Source: CAZQXD01 sp964597315 (GTDB lineage: Bacteria > Pseudomonadota > Gammaproteobacteria > Competibacterales > Competibacteraceae). From it: a DNA stretch of 14,721 nt. This document shows positions 7,293-14,704 of this stretch, piece after piece (position 1 is the first letter of the stretch; every line of letters begins with the position of its first letter). The stretch is from positions 1-14,721 of the forward strand of contig CAZQXD010000089.1 of the NCBI GenBank assembly GCA_964597315.1, written 5' to 3'. The translations under genes and the position numbers were made by a program. The notes beneath the pieces are model-generated. The model was not told the DNA's origin. It saw only the letters and a list, made by a program, of their open reading frames with translations, and ran no database searches.

Positions 7293-9062
7293 TCAGTTGC
7301 CTGAGTAACGGTAGCTGCGCTCAATGTCATTGCGGGTGATAATGCCTAGCACCTGACCGCCTTGGGCCGGGATCACATACAAGGCATCCACCCCTTCTTT
7401 GTCCATGCGTTGCAGCGCCCCTAATAACGTGGCCTGAGCGGAAACCGGAGCAGCATCCAGTTTGCGTACAGGCAGTTCGTACAGGTCTAGGACCGGGTCT
7501 TCGCCGGTGTTGGACGTTTCCGGGGGTTGCTCGGATTCCAGATGGCACAGGAGTTCGGCGCTAAACACTGCTTTGGCCCGGGCCTGGACATCATGGACCA
7601 GCAGCCAGGTACTGGGTTGCGCCATAATCCCCATAAGCCGCTGGTGTCCGATGGTTCGGCCTCGGACTTGGAGGATCTTGGTGTCCATGGAGCCGATGAC
7701 CCCTAGGCGGCGCAGGAATTGGCTGATGGGGTTGTGCTGGTAGGACAGGCCACGGACCCGCATCAGTTGGGTGAATACGGCTGGCGTTCCCAGCCCTTGC
7801 TGGCAGGTCAAGCCAGCGGTGACCACGGCCAGCATCCCAGGCAGGATGACATGGTGATTGGCGGTCAGTTCCAGTAAAGCAGTGAGGGCCGCTAGAGGGG
7901 CGTTGAGGGTGGCGCCCATCATTGCCCCCATGCCCAGCATGGCGTAAAAGGCCGGCGAGGTGCTGCCTGGGGTCACTAGATTGGCCAGCAACCCCAGGGC
8001 GCCGCCGGCCATGGCTCCCATCATCAAGGTAGGGCCAATCAAACCACCGGGCAGCCCTAGTCCTAGCCCTAGCACCGTGGCTATCAGCTTGGCCGCCAGA
8101 ATGGTCAGCATCAGCCCCAGCCCCATGGAGTTCAGCAGCGCGGCGTTTACCGTATCGTAGCCGATACCCATGATTTGAGGCGCTCCCAGGGCCAGTAGTC
8201 CGATGCCGGCCCCGGCCAGGGTCGTGCGCAGCCACAAGGGGCCACTTTGAAAATGAGTGCTGACCGCTATCAGCAGACGAATGAACAGACTGGCCAGACT
8301 GCCCATGACCACCCCCAATACCAGGATATGGCCCAGGTCCGCCAGAGAGCCCAGGGTTACTTCCGGCGTCACAAACACCGTGGCGGCGCCAAATACCGCT
8401 TGGGAGACCGTGGTGGCCGCCACCGCCGCCAGAATAATCGGAATAAATCCGGTTAGGGTGTATTCCATCAATACCACTTCCATGGCGAAGATCACCCCCG
8501 CCAAGGGTGTATTAAAAGCTGCGGCGATGGCTCCGGCGGCGCCGCAGCCCACCAGTACCCGGATACTGTTATTGGGCAGATGCAAGCGCTGGCCCATCCA
8601 ACTTCCAGACGCAGCGCCAATGTGGATGGCGGGTCCTTCCCGCCCCACGGAATGGCCAAACAGGATGCATAGCGCTGCCCCCACAAACTGTACGCCGGCA
8701 TTGCGCACCGGCATCTGCCCCTCGTTGTAGGCCAGCCGTTCCATGACATGCACCACCCCGACCGCAGCGGCGCTGCGAAATCGGGTCAGTAGCAGCCCCA
8801 CCAGCAATCCACCCAAGGTGGGTAGCAGCAGCCGCCAAGTGAGGCTCAGAGATTCGAAGCCCTCTGGATCTGGCGCCCCTAGCAGCCGCGCCGGAGAGGC
8901 CTCGATCACCAGTCGGAAGGCCACCATGCCGACGCCGGCCACCATGCCGCTGAGAGCGCCCAACAGCGCCAGTTGCATCACCGCGTTCTGGGCCGCCAGG
9001 CGTAAGCGCAGGCGTTCCAGATAACGGATGATCAAGGGCTGAAGATGATCGGTATAAAGCAT
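7293..9062 (-). CDS. ClC-family chloride channel/transporter with C-terminal CBS domain
   Basis: A 589-residue protein: ClC membrane core (about 25-435), then a cytoplasmic part ending in a CBS half (about 530-585, LLGALQRMDKEGVDALYVIP, then VLGIITRNDIE). The gating motif GREGPAIHIG is intact (140-149, gating Glu142), and GCGAAGAIAAAFNTPLAGVIFAMEVV (172-197) is typical. Other canonical residues differ. The GSGIP stretch of E. coli ClC is replaced by AVGVV (100-104), GxFxP by GLIGP (340-344), the proton glutamate (Glu203 in E. coli ClC) by Val196, and the anion-coordinating Tyr seems absent near PAVFTQL (427-433). The ATG at 9062 lacks a strong SD. It is probably first in a minus-strand operon with tlpA-like, hemJ and the lipid kinase gene. 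Whether it is a channel or an exchanger cannot be told. Confidence 0.9.
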   Translation of the reverse strand: MLYTDHLQPLIIRYLERLRLRLAAQNAVMQLALLGALSGMVAGVGMVAFRLVIEASPARLLGAPDPEGFESLSLTWRLLLPTLGGLLVGLLLTRFRSAAAVGVVHVMERLAYNEGQMPVRNAGVQFVGAALCILFGHSVGREGPAIHIGAASGSWMGQRLHLPNNSIRVLVGCGAAGAIAAAFNTPLAGVIFAMEVVLMEYTLTGFIPIILAAVAATTVSQAVFGAATVFVTPEVTLGSLADLGHILVLGVVMGSLASLFIRLLIAVSTHFQSGPLWLRTTLAGAGIGLLALGAPQIMGIGYDTVNAALLNSMGLGLMLTILAAKLIATVLGLGLGLPGGLIGPTLMMGAMAGGALGLLANLVTPGSTSPAFYAMLGMGAMMGATLNAPLAALTALLELTANHHVILPGMLAVVTAGLTCQQGLGTPAVFTQLMRVRGLSYQHNPISQFLRRLGVIGSMDTKILQVRGRTIGHQRLMGIMAQPSTWLLVHDVQARAKAVFSAELLCHLESEQPPETSNTGEDPVLDLYELPVRKLDAAPVSAQATLLGALQRMDKEGVDALYVIPAQGGQVLGIITRNDIERSYRYSGN

Positions 9063-9091
9063 GATGGTGTGTCCGAATCAGCCGATAGTGG

Positions 9092-9120
9092 TTTTCGATT
9101 TTCCCAAGTCCTTCTATTAT
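9092..9120 (+). promoter_or_regulatory. Weak candidate promoter for argC
   Basis: TATTAT (9115-9120) is a fair -10 box. The only -35 at correct distance is poor (TTTTCG 9092-9097, 17-bp spacer). The -10 box overlaps the first copy of the 31-bp tandem repeat by three bases, so a protein bound there would block it. Confidence 0.3.
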
Positions 9121-9179
9121 GTCGTTCCCGGTCCCGGGTTGTGGCAAGTATGTCATTTCCGGTCACGGTTCATGACAAA
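9118..9179. repeat. Two exactly adjacent 31-bp imperfect direct repeats, clC-argC intergenic region
   Basis: Copy 1 (9118-9148) and copy 2 (9149-9179) match at 23 of 31 positions with no gap. The shared core is TATGTC-n-TT-n-CCGGTC-n-CGG, then TG-n-CAA. Each copy is also a quasi-palindrome. Copy 2 has TGTCAT (9151-9156) against ATGACA (9172-9177), with CCG/CGG inside; copy 1 has CCCGG-TC-CCGGG. This pattern suits two binding sites for a dimeric regulator in the divergent clC/argC control region. The regulator is unknown, and the sequence does not look like the E. coli ArgR box. Confidence 0.6.
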
Positions 9180-9207
9180 TCGTGCTCGAACAAGCGAGGT
9201 AGAGCGG

Positions 9208-10239
9208 ATGATCAAGGCAGGCATTGTGGGCGGTACCGGCTACACCGGGTCCGAATTGCTACGACTGCTGGCGCGCCATCCTCAGGTGGAACTGGCGGCT
9301 ATTACCTCCCGTTCCGAAAAGGGAATGGCGGTGTCGGAATTGTTTCCCAATTTGCGCGGCGCGGTGGAGCTTGCCTTCGTGGAGCCTGACCTGTCTGCTC
9401 TTCGAGATTGTCATGTGGTGTTTTATGCCACTCCTAACGGCACCGCCATGCAGACGGTGCCAGCCTTGCTAGAAGCTGGGGTGCGGATCATCGACTTGGC
9501 CGCTGACTTTCGGCTCAAGCAGGTGGCGGACTGGGAACGCTGGTATAAAGTCCCCCATGCCTGCCCGGAACTGCTGGAAGAAGCGGTATATGGCTTGCCG
9601 GAAGCCAACAGGGCCGCCATTCGCGGCGCTCGCCTGGTGGCCAATCCAGGTTGCTACGCCACTGCCGTACAACTCGGTTTCCTGCCCTTGGTGGAGCAGG
9701 ATGCCGTGGACGTGCGGCATCTGGTGGCGGATGCCGCTTCCGGGGTCAGCGGTGCCGGCCGCAAGGCGGAGGTGGCCACTTTGCTGTGCGAGGCGGGGGA
9801 AAGCTTCAAAGCCTACGGGACACTGGGTCACCGCCACCTGCCGGAGATTCGCCAGGGACTGCGCCAGGCCACCGACCGGGAACTGGGGCTGACTTTCGTG
9901 CCTCATCTGGCGCCCATGATCCGGGGCATCCACGCCACGTTATACGGCGTACTGACGGATTCGGCTCTTGACCTTCAATCCTTGTACGAACAGCGGTATG
10001 CGAGTGAGCCTTTCGTGGACATACTGCCTCCGGGGTCTCAACCGGAAACCCGTAGCGTGCGTGGTGCTAACGTCTGCCGGATCGCCGTACACCGGCCCCA
10101 GGGTGGGGATACCGCCGTGGTGTTGGCGGTGATCGACAATCTAGTCAAAGGCGCCGCCGGTCAGGCTGTGCAGAATATGAACCTGATGTTCGATCTGCCG
10201 GAGACCGCCGGTCTTGATGGTATCGCCCTGCTGCCCTGA
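9208..10239 (+). CDS. argC: N-acetyl-gamma-glutamyl-phosphate reductase
   Basis: A 343-residue enzyme of cytoplasmic arginine biosynthesis. It reduces N-acetylglutamyl-5-phosphate to the semialdehyde with NADPH. The NADP-binding start is MIKAGIVGGTGYTGSELLRLL, the catalytic Cys149 is in NPGCYATA, and the conserved His pair is in GHRHLPEI (His208, His210). SGVSGAGRKAE is also typical. The start at 9208 gives the usual family length and has GAGGT about 7 bases upstream; the frame is open back to 9061, but that part covers the tandem repeat and would be an unneeded 49-residue extension. The gene is followed after 13 bases by the erpA promoter. In Pseudomonas I recall argC near erpA in the same orientation. 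Confidence 0.96.
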   Translation: MIKAGIVGGTGYTGSELLRLLARHPQVELAAITSRSEKGMAVSELFPNLRGAVELAFVEPDLSALRDCHVVFYATPNGTAMQTVPALLEAGVRIIDLAADFRLKQVADWERWYKVPHACPELLEEAVYGLPEANRAAIRGARLVANPGCYATAVQLGFLPLVEQDAVDVRHLVADAASGVSGAGRKAEVATLLCEAGESFKAYGTLGHRHLPEIRQGLRQATDRELGLTFVPHLAPMIRGIHATLYGVLTDSALDLQSLYEQRYASEPFVDILPPGSQPETRSVRGANVCRIAVHRPQGGDTAVVLAVIDNLVKGAAGQAVQNMNLMFDLPETAGLDGIALLP

Positions 10240-10252
10240 GATAGTGGTATTC

Positions 10253-10282
10253 TTGACCAGAATGCTAGGAAAACCGCATAAT
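10253..10282 (+). promoter_or_regulatory. Sigma-70 promoter candidate for erpA
   Basis: TTGACC (10253-10258) and CATAAT (10277-10282) are each one base off consensus, with an 18-bp spacer. Initiation would fall near 10289, giving a leader of about 43 bases. The promoter lies directly after the argC stop, which lets erpA be expressed apart from argC. Confidence 0.6.
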
Positions 10283-10287
10283 CCTCA

Positions 10288-10300
10288 ATCAAATTTTGAT
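10288..10300. promoter_or_regulatory. Perfect 13-bp palindrome at the predicted erpA transcription start
   Basis: ATCAAA (10288-10293) and TTTGAT (10295-10300) are perfect inverted arms around one T. The site sits just after the -10 box, a position where a repressor would block initiation. It could also fold weakly in the transcript. No known operator is assigned. Confidence 0.35.
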
Positions 10301-10331
10301 GCGTCTAGCGCCAGTTGGAGGTTATAAGTTT

Positions 10332-10697
10332 ATGAGTTCCGTATCCCAGTATGACCCAACGGACTTGCCCAGTCCGTTGATTTTCACCGATGCCGCTGCC
10401 TCCAAGGTTAAGGAGCTGATCGAGGAAGAGAACAACGATAACCTGAAGCTGCGAGTATTCGTTAGCGGCGGTGGTTGCTCCGGGTTTCAGTACGGTTTTA
10501 CCTTCGATGAGGCCGTTAACGAAGATGATGCCACCGTGGAGAATCGTGGCGTAACGTTGCTGGTAGACCCCATGAGCTATCAATATTTGATGGGAGCCGA
10601 AATTGACTATTCGGAAGGCCTGGAAGGCGCTCAATTTGTGATTCGCAATCCCAATGCCACCACGACCTGTGGCTGCGGGTCGTCTTTTTCGGTCTGA
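10332..10697 (+). CDS. erpA: Iron-sulfur cluster insertion protein ErpA
   Basis: A 121-residue A-type Fe-S carrier. It binds a cluster and delivers it to apoproteins such as the IspG/IspH isoprenoid enzymes in E. coli. The three ligand cysteines are present: Cys49 in SGGGCSGFQYGF, and Cys113 and Cys115 in TTCGCGSSFSV at the C terminus. The opening TDAAASKVKELI and the sequence GVTLLVDPMSYQYLMGAEIDY fit ErpA/IscA closely. The ATG at 10332 is chosen because GGAG lies 11 bases upstream and the protein then has the usual length; the in-frame start at 10296 would add a non-conserved segment covering the SD. A promoter and palindrome lie upstream and a terminator downstream, so it is probably monocistronic. 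Confidence 0.95.
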   Translation: MSSVSQYDPTDLPSPLIFTDAAASKVKELIEEENNDNLKLRVFVSGGGCSGFQYGFTFDEAVNEDDATVENRGVTLLVDPMSYQYLMGAEIDYSEGLEGAQFVIRNPNATTTCGCGSSFSV

Positions 10698-10717
10698 ATC
10701 CACAGTGTGGGGAACAG

Positions 10718-10740
10718 AAAGGGGCCGCGCGCCCCTTTTT
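10718..10740 (+). terminator. Intrinsic terminator between convergent erpA and anmK
   Basis: AAAGGGGC (10718-10725) and GCCCCTTT (10731-10738) form an 8-bp stem around CGCGC, followed by five T residues (10736-10740). It lies 20 bases after the erpA stop and 4 bases beyond the anmK stop. It serves erpA; with only three T residues on the other strand it may work weakly for anmK. Confidence 0.85.
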
Positions 10741-10743
10741 GCG

Positions 10744-11856
10744 TTATGGGGGATAGATGCCGCCCAGGACCCGTTCCCCACGGGCGCCGGTGACCGACGG
10801 CAGGTTGCCTGGCAGTCCATCCAGGGTACGCTTGGCCAGCCAGGCAAAGCCCAGGGCTTCCAGAGTGTCCGGGTCCACGCCTCGCTCGGCCGTGGAAGTA
10901 ACCTTAATATTCCCTAGCCGCTGTTTTAGCTTATCCATCAGCAAAGGGTTATGGACGCCGCCCCCGCAGACCAGTAGTTCTGTAGCTTCCGCAGCGTGGC
11001 TGCGTAGAGCGTCGGCGATGCCTACCACCGTCAATTCGCTCAGAGTGGCCTGTACATCCTCGGGCCGGGCCGAGCCACTCCAGGCATTGAGTCGCTCCTC
11101 CAACCAGCCGAGATTAAAATGTTCCCGACCGGTGCTTTTGGGAGGGGGGTTACGAAAGAAATCATCCGCCAGGCAACTGTCTAGCAGCCCTTCCACCACA
11201 CGGCCTCGGCTCCCCCAGGCGCCTTCCGAATCCATCGGTTGACCCAGGTGCCGTTGCGCCCAGGCATCCAGCAGCAGATTGCCGGGGCCGGTATCGAAGC
11301 CGATCACCGGCTGATCACCAGCCGCAGGCAGGAGCGTCAGATTAGCGATGCCGCCGATATTGACCACGGCGACGCTATGTCTGGAGTGTCGGAAGAAAGC
11401 GTCATGGAAAGCTGGCGCCAAGGGGGCGCCTTGGCCGCCAGCCGCCATGTCACGACGCCTGAAGTCGGCCACGGTGGTGATGCCAGTCAATTCAGCAATT
11501 AGGCTGGGATTGCCGATCTGTACGGTATACGCTTCGGAAGCGGTAGGAGCATGGCGTACCGTCTGACCGTGACTCCCAATGGCCCGCACCTCTTGGGCGG
11601 AAATACAGGCTGTTTCCAAAAGCGAGTTCACGACCTGCGCGAATCGTCGGGCCACAATCGAATCCAGTTGCGCCAGGCGATCCAATTCGTTGTGCCCGGG
11701 TAAGGCCAAGGCGAGCAATTCCCGGCGTAGATCGGGCAGGGCCAGGAACCGACTGGCTATCAAGCGTGGGGGATGTACCGAAAAATCCGCCAGCACACCA
11801 TCCACTCCATCCATACTAGTCCCGGACATCAAGCCTAAAAAAAGTTCCGTCACCAC
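10744..11856 (-). CDS. anmK: Anhydro-N-acetylmuramic acid kinase
   Basis: A 370-residue ASKHA-fold kinase of cell-wall recycling. It opens the 1,6-anhydro ring of anhMurNAc and phosphorylates it with ATP to give MurNAc-6-phosphate. The start FLGLMSGTSMDGVD (6-19) is the family signature; GSHGQTVRH (94-102), VNIGGIANLT (165-174) and GFDTGPGNLLLDAW (186-199) follow. Asp188 in the last motif is where I would place the proposed catalytic base. The C-terminal LLVCGGGVHNPLLM is also typical. The start is GTG at 11856, with a second GTG at 11853; AGGA lies 4 or 7 bases upstream, so either may be used. Only 7 bases separate it from the M23 peptidase stop, so the two form one operon joining wall cutting and muropeptide recycling. 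Confidence 0.95.
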   Translation of the reverse strand: MVTELFLGLMSGTSMDGVDGVLADFSVHPPRLIASRFLALPDLRRELLALALPGHNELDRLAQLDSIVARRFAQVVNSLLETACISAQEVRAIGSHGQTVRHAPTASEAYTVQIGNPSLIAELTGITTVADFRRRDMAAGGQGAPLAPAFHDAFFRHSRHSVAVVNIGGIANLTLLPAAGDQPVIGFDTGPGNLLLDAWAQRHLGQPMDSEGAWGSRGRVVEGLLDSCLADDFFRNPPPKSTGREHFNLGWLEERLNAWSGSARPEDVQATLSELTVVGIADALRSHAAEATELLVCGGGVHNPLLMDKLKQRLGNIKVTSTAERGVDPDTLEALGFAWLAKRTLDGLPGNLPSVTGARGERVLGGIYPP

Positions 11857-11863
11857 GATTTCC

Positions 11864-13222
11864 TTATTCGAGATTCATTGCCAGACGGGCGCGGCTATAA
11901 AGTTGAAGCTTGGCTATCAACGGCCGAATCTGTTTTTGAAAATCAGCCATATGGGCGGATTCAATGGGCACGGCCCCCGGTAGTTTCACCGTCACCGGAT
12001 TGACGTGCGTGCCATCAATGCGAAATTCGTAGTGTAGATGCGGACCCGTGGCAAGCCCGGTCTGGCCCACATAGCCAATAATCTCCCCTTGTGTTATCCG
12101 CGCTCCATTCCGCAAGCCCGATTTAAAAGCAGATAAATGGGCATATAAAGTGGAGTAACGCTGGCCATGCAAGAGGATGATGGTTTTGCCATAGCCGCCC
12201 TTTCGCCCGATAAAAGCCACTTTGCCGTCGCCCGAAGCCTTGATGGGGGTGCCTATCGGGGCCGCATAATCCACTCCCCGATGGGGGCGGCGAGTGCCCA
12301 GCACTGGGTGCCAGCGGGTAGGTTGGAAGTGAGAACTGATCCGACGGAAATCCACCGGTGAGCGCAAAAATGCCTGGCGCAAGCTACGGCCTTCTGGAGT
12401 GTAATAATGGCTGGCGCCATCCTGCGCCGAATAACGAACCGCTCGGTAGGTACGGCCCTGGTTAGTGAATTCGGCGGCAAGGATATCGCCGTCGCCTATT
12501 TTTTCACCGTTCAGAAAGTCTTGATCGTAAAGTACGGTGAAGCGGTCGCCAGGACGAATATCTAGGGCGAAGTCGATATCCCAGCCAAAGATTTTTACCA
12601 GCCCCATGATAACTTTATCGGACAAGCCTGCCTCGGCCGCCGATTGATAGAGGGAGGTATCGATCTCGCCAGTGCTAAAAGCGGTGCGCTTTTCAATGTC
12701 TTGTAGAAATTCAGAGAATTTAAAAAGTTCGCCCTCGCGCACCACCCGCAGCCCGCGAATCTCGTCGGTTTGGTGTACCAGTTCAGCCAGGTTGCCATTG
12801 GCGTCCGTGCGGATTCTGAACACTTGGCCAGGTTGGACACGCTCAAATTGCCGGGCTTCGTCGCTTGTCGAGATCAAGCTGTATAAATCTTCCGTGCGTA
12901 GGCCAAGGCGGGAGAAAATCAGAAACAGGTTGTCCCCGGGCCTGACGGCAGCGGTGCGCCAGCTACCCTGTTCCAAGTCCACGTCGGTATCATCATTGCC
13001 CAGCGGTTCCGAAGACACCGCCTCGGGAAGCGGCAGATTAAGCAGGGTGATTTCTTCGGTCTCTGGGGATATATCCTCGCCGTCCCAAGGGGCGAGCGGC
13101 AGACTGAACGCCAAGCCGATGGTGGCCAGAGCGCAGATCAGGGCTAGCAGATGAATATGGCGAGGTAGGCCGGAACCGCCAACCGTGGGTTGTTCTGGGC
13201 ATTTGGTGTCCGGATGGGTCAT
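11864..13222 (-). CDS. M23 family murein endopeptidase, MepM/YebA-like
   Basis: A 452-residue protein anchored by one N-terminal membrane helix (about 23-43) with the rest in the periplasm. A LysM/OapA-like region follows (about 88-138, VRPGDNLFLIFSRLG and VQPGQVFRI). The C-terminal LytM domain has an intact zinc site: His314 and Asp318 in HRGVDYAAP, and His395 and His397 in GPHLHYEF; YAHLSAF carries a further catalytic His. Relatives cut D,D-peptide cross-links so that peptidoglycan can expand. The ATG at 13222 is chosen; an in-frame TTG at 13261 would add 13 polar residues. Neither has a clear SD. The gene is divergent from tyrS and upstream of anmK in one operon, as in Pseudomonas. Confidence 0.93.
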   Translation of the reverse strand: MTHPDTKCPEQPTVGGSGLPRHIHLLALICALATIGLAFSLPLAPWDGEDISPETEEITLLNLPLPEAVSSEPLGNDDTDVDLEQGSWRTAAVRPGDNLFLIFSRLGLRTEDLYSLISTSDEARQFERVQPGQVFRIRTDANGNLAELVHQTDEIRGLRVVREGELFKFSEFLQDIEKRTAFSTGEIDTSLYQSAAEAGLSDKVIMGLVKIFGWDIDFALDIRPGDRFTVLYDQDFLNGEKIGDGDILAAEFTNQGRTYRAVRYSAQDGASHYYTPEGRSLRQAFLRSPVDFRRISSHFQPTRWHPVLGTRRPHRGVDYAAPIGTPIKASGDGKVAFIGRKGGYGKTIILLHGQRYSTLYAHLSAFKSGLRNGARITQGEIIGYVGQTGLATGPHLHYEFRIDGTHVNPVTVKLPGAVPIESAHMADFQKQIRPLIAKLQLYSRARLAMNLE

Positions 13223-13260
13223 GGTCGATATGCGCTGGCAGTTGATCAGGCTGTTTGTCA

Positions 13261-13288
13261 ATCTAACGATTTGCTAGGGTTCGGTCAA
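13261..13288 (-). promoter_or_regulatory. Weak candidate promoter for the M23 peptidase-anmK operon
   Basis: On the minus strand, TTGACC (13288-13283) and TTAGAT (13266-13261) are separated by 16 bases. The -35 is good and the -10 poor. The rest of the 211-bp gap 13223-13433 shows no clear tyrS promoter to me and no T-box leader. Confidence 0.3.
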
Positions 13289-13422
13289 ATCAATGGTTGT
13301 ATCGTTGTCTTGTACTGAACCTTTAATGTGATGATAGGTATGGTCGAAGACGCGGCTCGTTCAATGGACCGGTTCACTATGTCGGACAGAGCATGGATTT
13401 CTTTAAAGATAACTTTAGCAGC

Positions 13423-13428
13423 AAGGGG
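13423..13428 (+). promoter_or_regulatory. Ribosome binding site that fixes the tyrS start
   Basis: AAGGGG lies 5 bases before ATG 13434. A GTG at 13428 in the same frame overlaps the SD itself, so the ATG is the better start. Confidence 0.7.
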
Positions 13429-13433
13429 TGTCG

Positions 13434-14633
13434 ATGAATTCCGTTAGCGAGTCGCTGGTGTTGATCAAGCGGGGAGTTGAAGAGCTGTTGTTGGAACAGG
13501 AATTGCTAGAGCGATTGCGGGAGGGTCGACCACTACGGGTCAAGGCCGGCTTCGATCCCACCGCGCCGGATCTACATCTGGGGCATACTGTGCTCATCAA
13601 TAAAATGCGGCAATTTCAGGAACTGGGCCATGACGTTCTATTCTTGATTGGTGATTTCACCGGGATGATTGGCGATCCTACCGGCAAAAACGCTACGCGC
13701 AAGCCATTGACAAGGGATGAAATCATCAACAATGCCCGCACTTATGAAGAACAAATCTTCAAAATTCTGGACCCAGAAAAAACCCTTGTACTATTCAACT
13801 CCAGTTGGATGAACGACCTACATCCGGCGGACATTGTTCAACTTGCCTCCAAGTACACCGTAGCTCGGATGCTGGAGCGCGACGACTTCAATCAACGTTA
13901 CACGAGCGGTCAACCGATTGCTCTCCACGAATTCCTCTATCCGTTGATGCAAGGATACGATTCTGTGGCCATGCGCGCCGATGTTGAGCTGGGGGGTACC
14001 GATCAAACATTCAATTTGCTGGTGGGCCGGGAGCTTCAAAAGCAATATGGTCAGCGACCGCAAGTCGTGTTGACCATGCCGATCCTGGAAGGATTGGATG
14101 GGGTGCAGAAAATGTCAAAATCCCTTGGCAACTATATTGGTATACGGGAGCGGCCCGAGGAAATGTTCGGCAAACTAATGTCCATTTCTGATGAATTAAT
14201 GTGGCGTTACTTCGAGTTATTGAGTTCCCGAACCATGAACGAAATCTCACAATGGCGGGACCAGGTGGCGCAGGGGCTGAACCCAAGGGATGTAAAATTC
14301 CGTCTGGGCGAAGAGATGGTTAACCGCTTCCACGGTCATGTCGCCGCAGAACGCGCCCGGGACGATTTTGTCCGGCGTTTTCAGCAAGGCGCGCTTCCCG
14401 AGACCATTCCCGAAGTGTGTCTTGTCGCCAGGGATGGGTCGCTGCCAATTGCCAATCTGTTGCGGGAGGCTGGACTGACCGCAAGCACCTCGGAGGCATT
14501 GAGGATGATCAGCCAGGGCGCCGTGAAGATCGACGGCGAGCGAGTTGGAGACCGGGGGCTAGTCCTGCAAGCAGGTTCTTGCCATGTCTATCAAGTGGGC
14601 AAAAGACGCTTTGCGAGAGTATCGGTTACTTAA
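13434..14633 (+). CDS. tyrS: Tyrosyl-tRNA synthetase (TyrZ-type)
   Basis: A 399-residue class I aminoacyl-tRNA synthetase that charges tRNA-Tyr in the cytoplasm. The HIGH-type motif is HLGH (48-51) in KAGFDPTAPDLHLGHTVLI, and KMSKS stands at 226-230. The opening KAGFDPTAPDLHLGH and the full KMSKS place it in the TyrZ-like bacterial group and not the E. coli TyrS group. LGGTDQTFNLLVGR (187-200) forms part of the tyrosine and ATP pocket. An S4 RNA-binding domain occupies the last 65 or so residues (about 335-398). Its base composition is visibly less GC-rich than that of the dehydrogenase gene. The next promoter begins 14 bases after its stop, with no terminator between. Confidence 0.97.
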   Translation: MNSVSESLVLIKRGVEELLLEQELLERLREGRPLRVKAGFDPTAPDLHLGHTVLINKMRQFQELGHDVLFLIGDFTGMIGDPTGKNATRKPLTRDEIINNARTYEEQIFKILDPEKTLVLFNSSWMNDLHPADIVQLASKYTVARMLERDDFNQRYTSGQPIALHEFLYPLMQGYDSVAMRADVELGGTDQTFNLLVGRELQKQYGQRPQVVLTMPILEGLDGVQKMSKSLGNYIGIRERPEEMFGKLMSISDELMWRYFELLSSRTMNEISQWRDQVAQGLNPRDVKFRLGEEMVNRFHGHVAAERARDDFVRRFQQGALPETIPEVCLVARDGSLPIANLLREAGLTASTSEALRMISQGAVKIDGERVGDRGLVLQAGSCHVYQVGKRRFARVSVT

Positions 14634-14647
14634 AGGCCAAAAAGACG

Positions 14648-14675
14648 TTGACGCTGGGCCGATGGGCTGTATAAT
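14648..14675 (+). promoter_or_regulatory. Very strong sigma-70 promoter, probably of an rRNA operon
   Basis: TTGACG (14648-14653, one base off consensus) and a perfect TATAAT (14670-14675) are spaced by 16 bases. The following TCGCGGCC is a GC-rich discriminator, as in promoters under stringent control, and an A-run (14638-14643) stands just upstream of the -35. A 16-bp spacer plus GC discriminator is typical of rRNA and tRNA promoters. In Pseudomonas I recall an rRNA operon directly after tyrS. The gene itself is outside the window, so its identity is inferred. Confidence 0.8.
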
Positions 14676-14680
14676 TCGCG

Positions 14681-14704
14681 GCCTGCATATTGAGGTGTGC
14701 AGGC
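14681..14704 (+). other. Inverted repeat at the 5' end of the predicted leader RNA
   Basis: GCCTGCA (14681-14687) and TGCAGGC (14698-14704) are perfect 7-bp arms around a 10-nt loop. Initiation is expected near 14682, so the transcript would begin with this hairpin. It may protect the 5' end or be part of rRNA leader structure. No T-run follows, so it is not a terminator. Confidence 0.55.

Noticed and set aside
7232..7330. N-terminal extension of the TlpA-like protein
   Set aside because: It would overlap the clC coding end and place the membrane anchor internally.
9061..9207. N-terminal extension of ArgC
   Set aside because: The 49 extra residues come from the regulatory gap with the tandem repeat; the ATG at 9208 has an SD and gives the family length.
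13223..13261. TTG start 13 residues upstream in the M23 peptidase gene
   Set aside because: A rarer start codon, no SD, and no gain in conserved sequence.
13278..13321. Inverted repeat GGTTCGGT / ACTGAACC in the peptidase-tyrS gap
   Set aside because: It has a 28-nt loop and one mismatch, and is too weak to call.
13223..13433. T-box or other riboswitch leader upstream of tyrS
   Set aside because: I see no T-box consensus, specifier loop or terminator hairpin, and T-boxes are not usual in Gammaproteobacteria.
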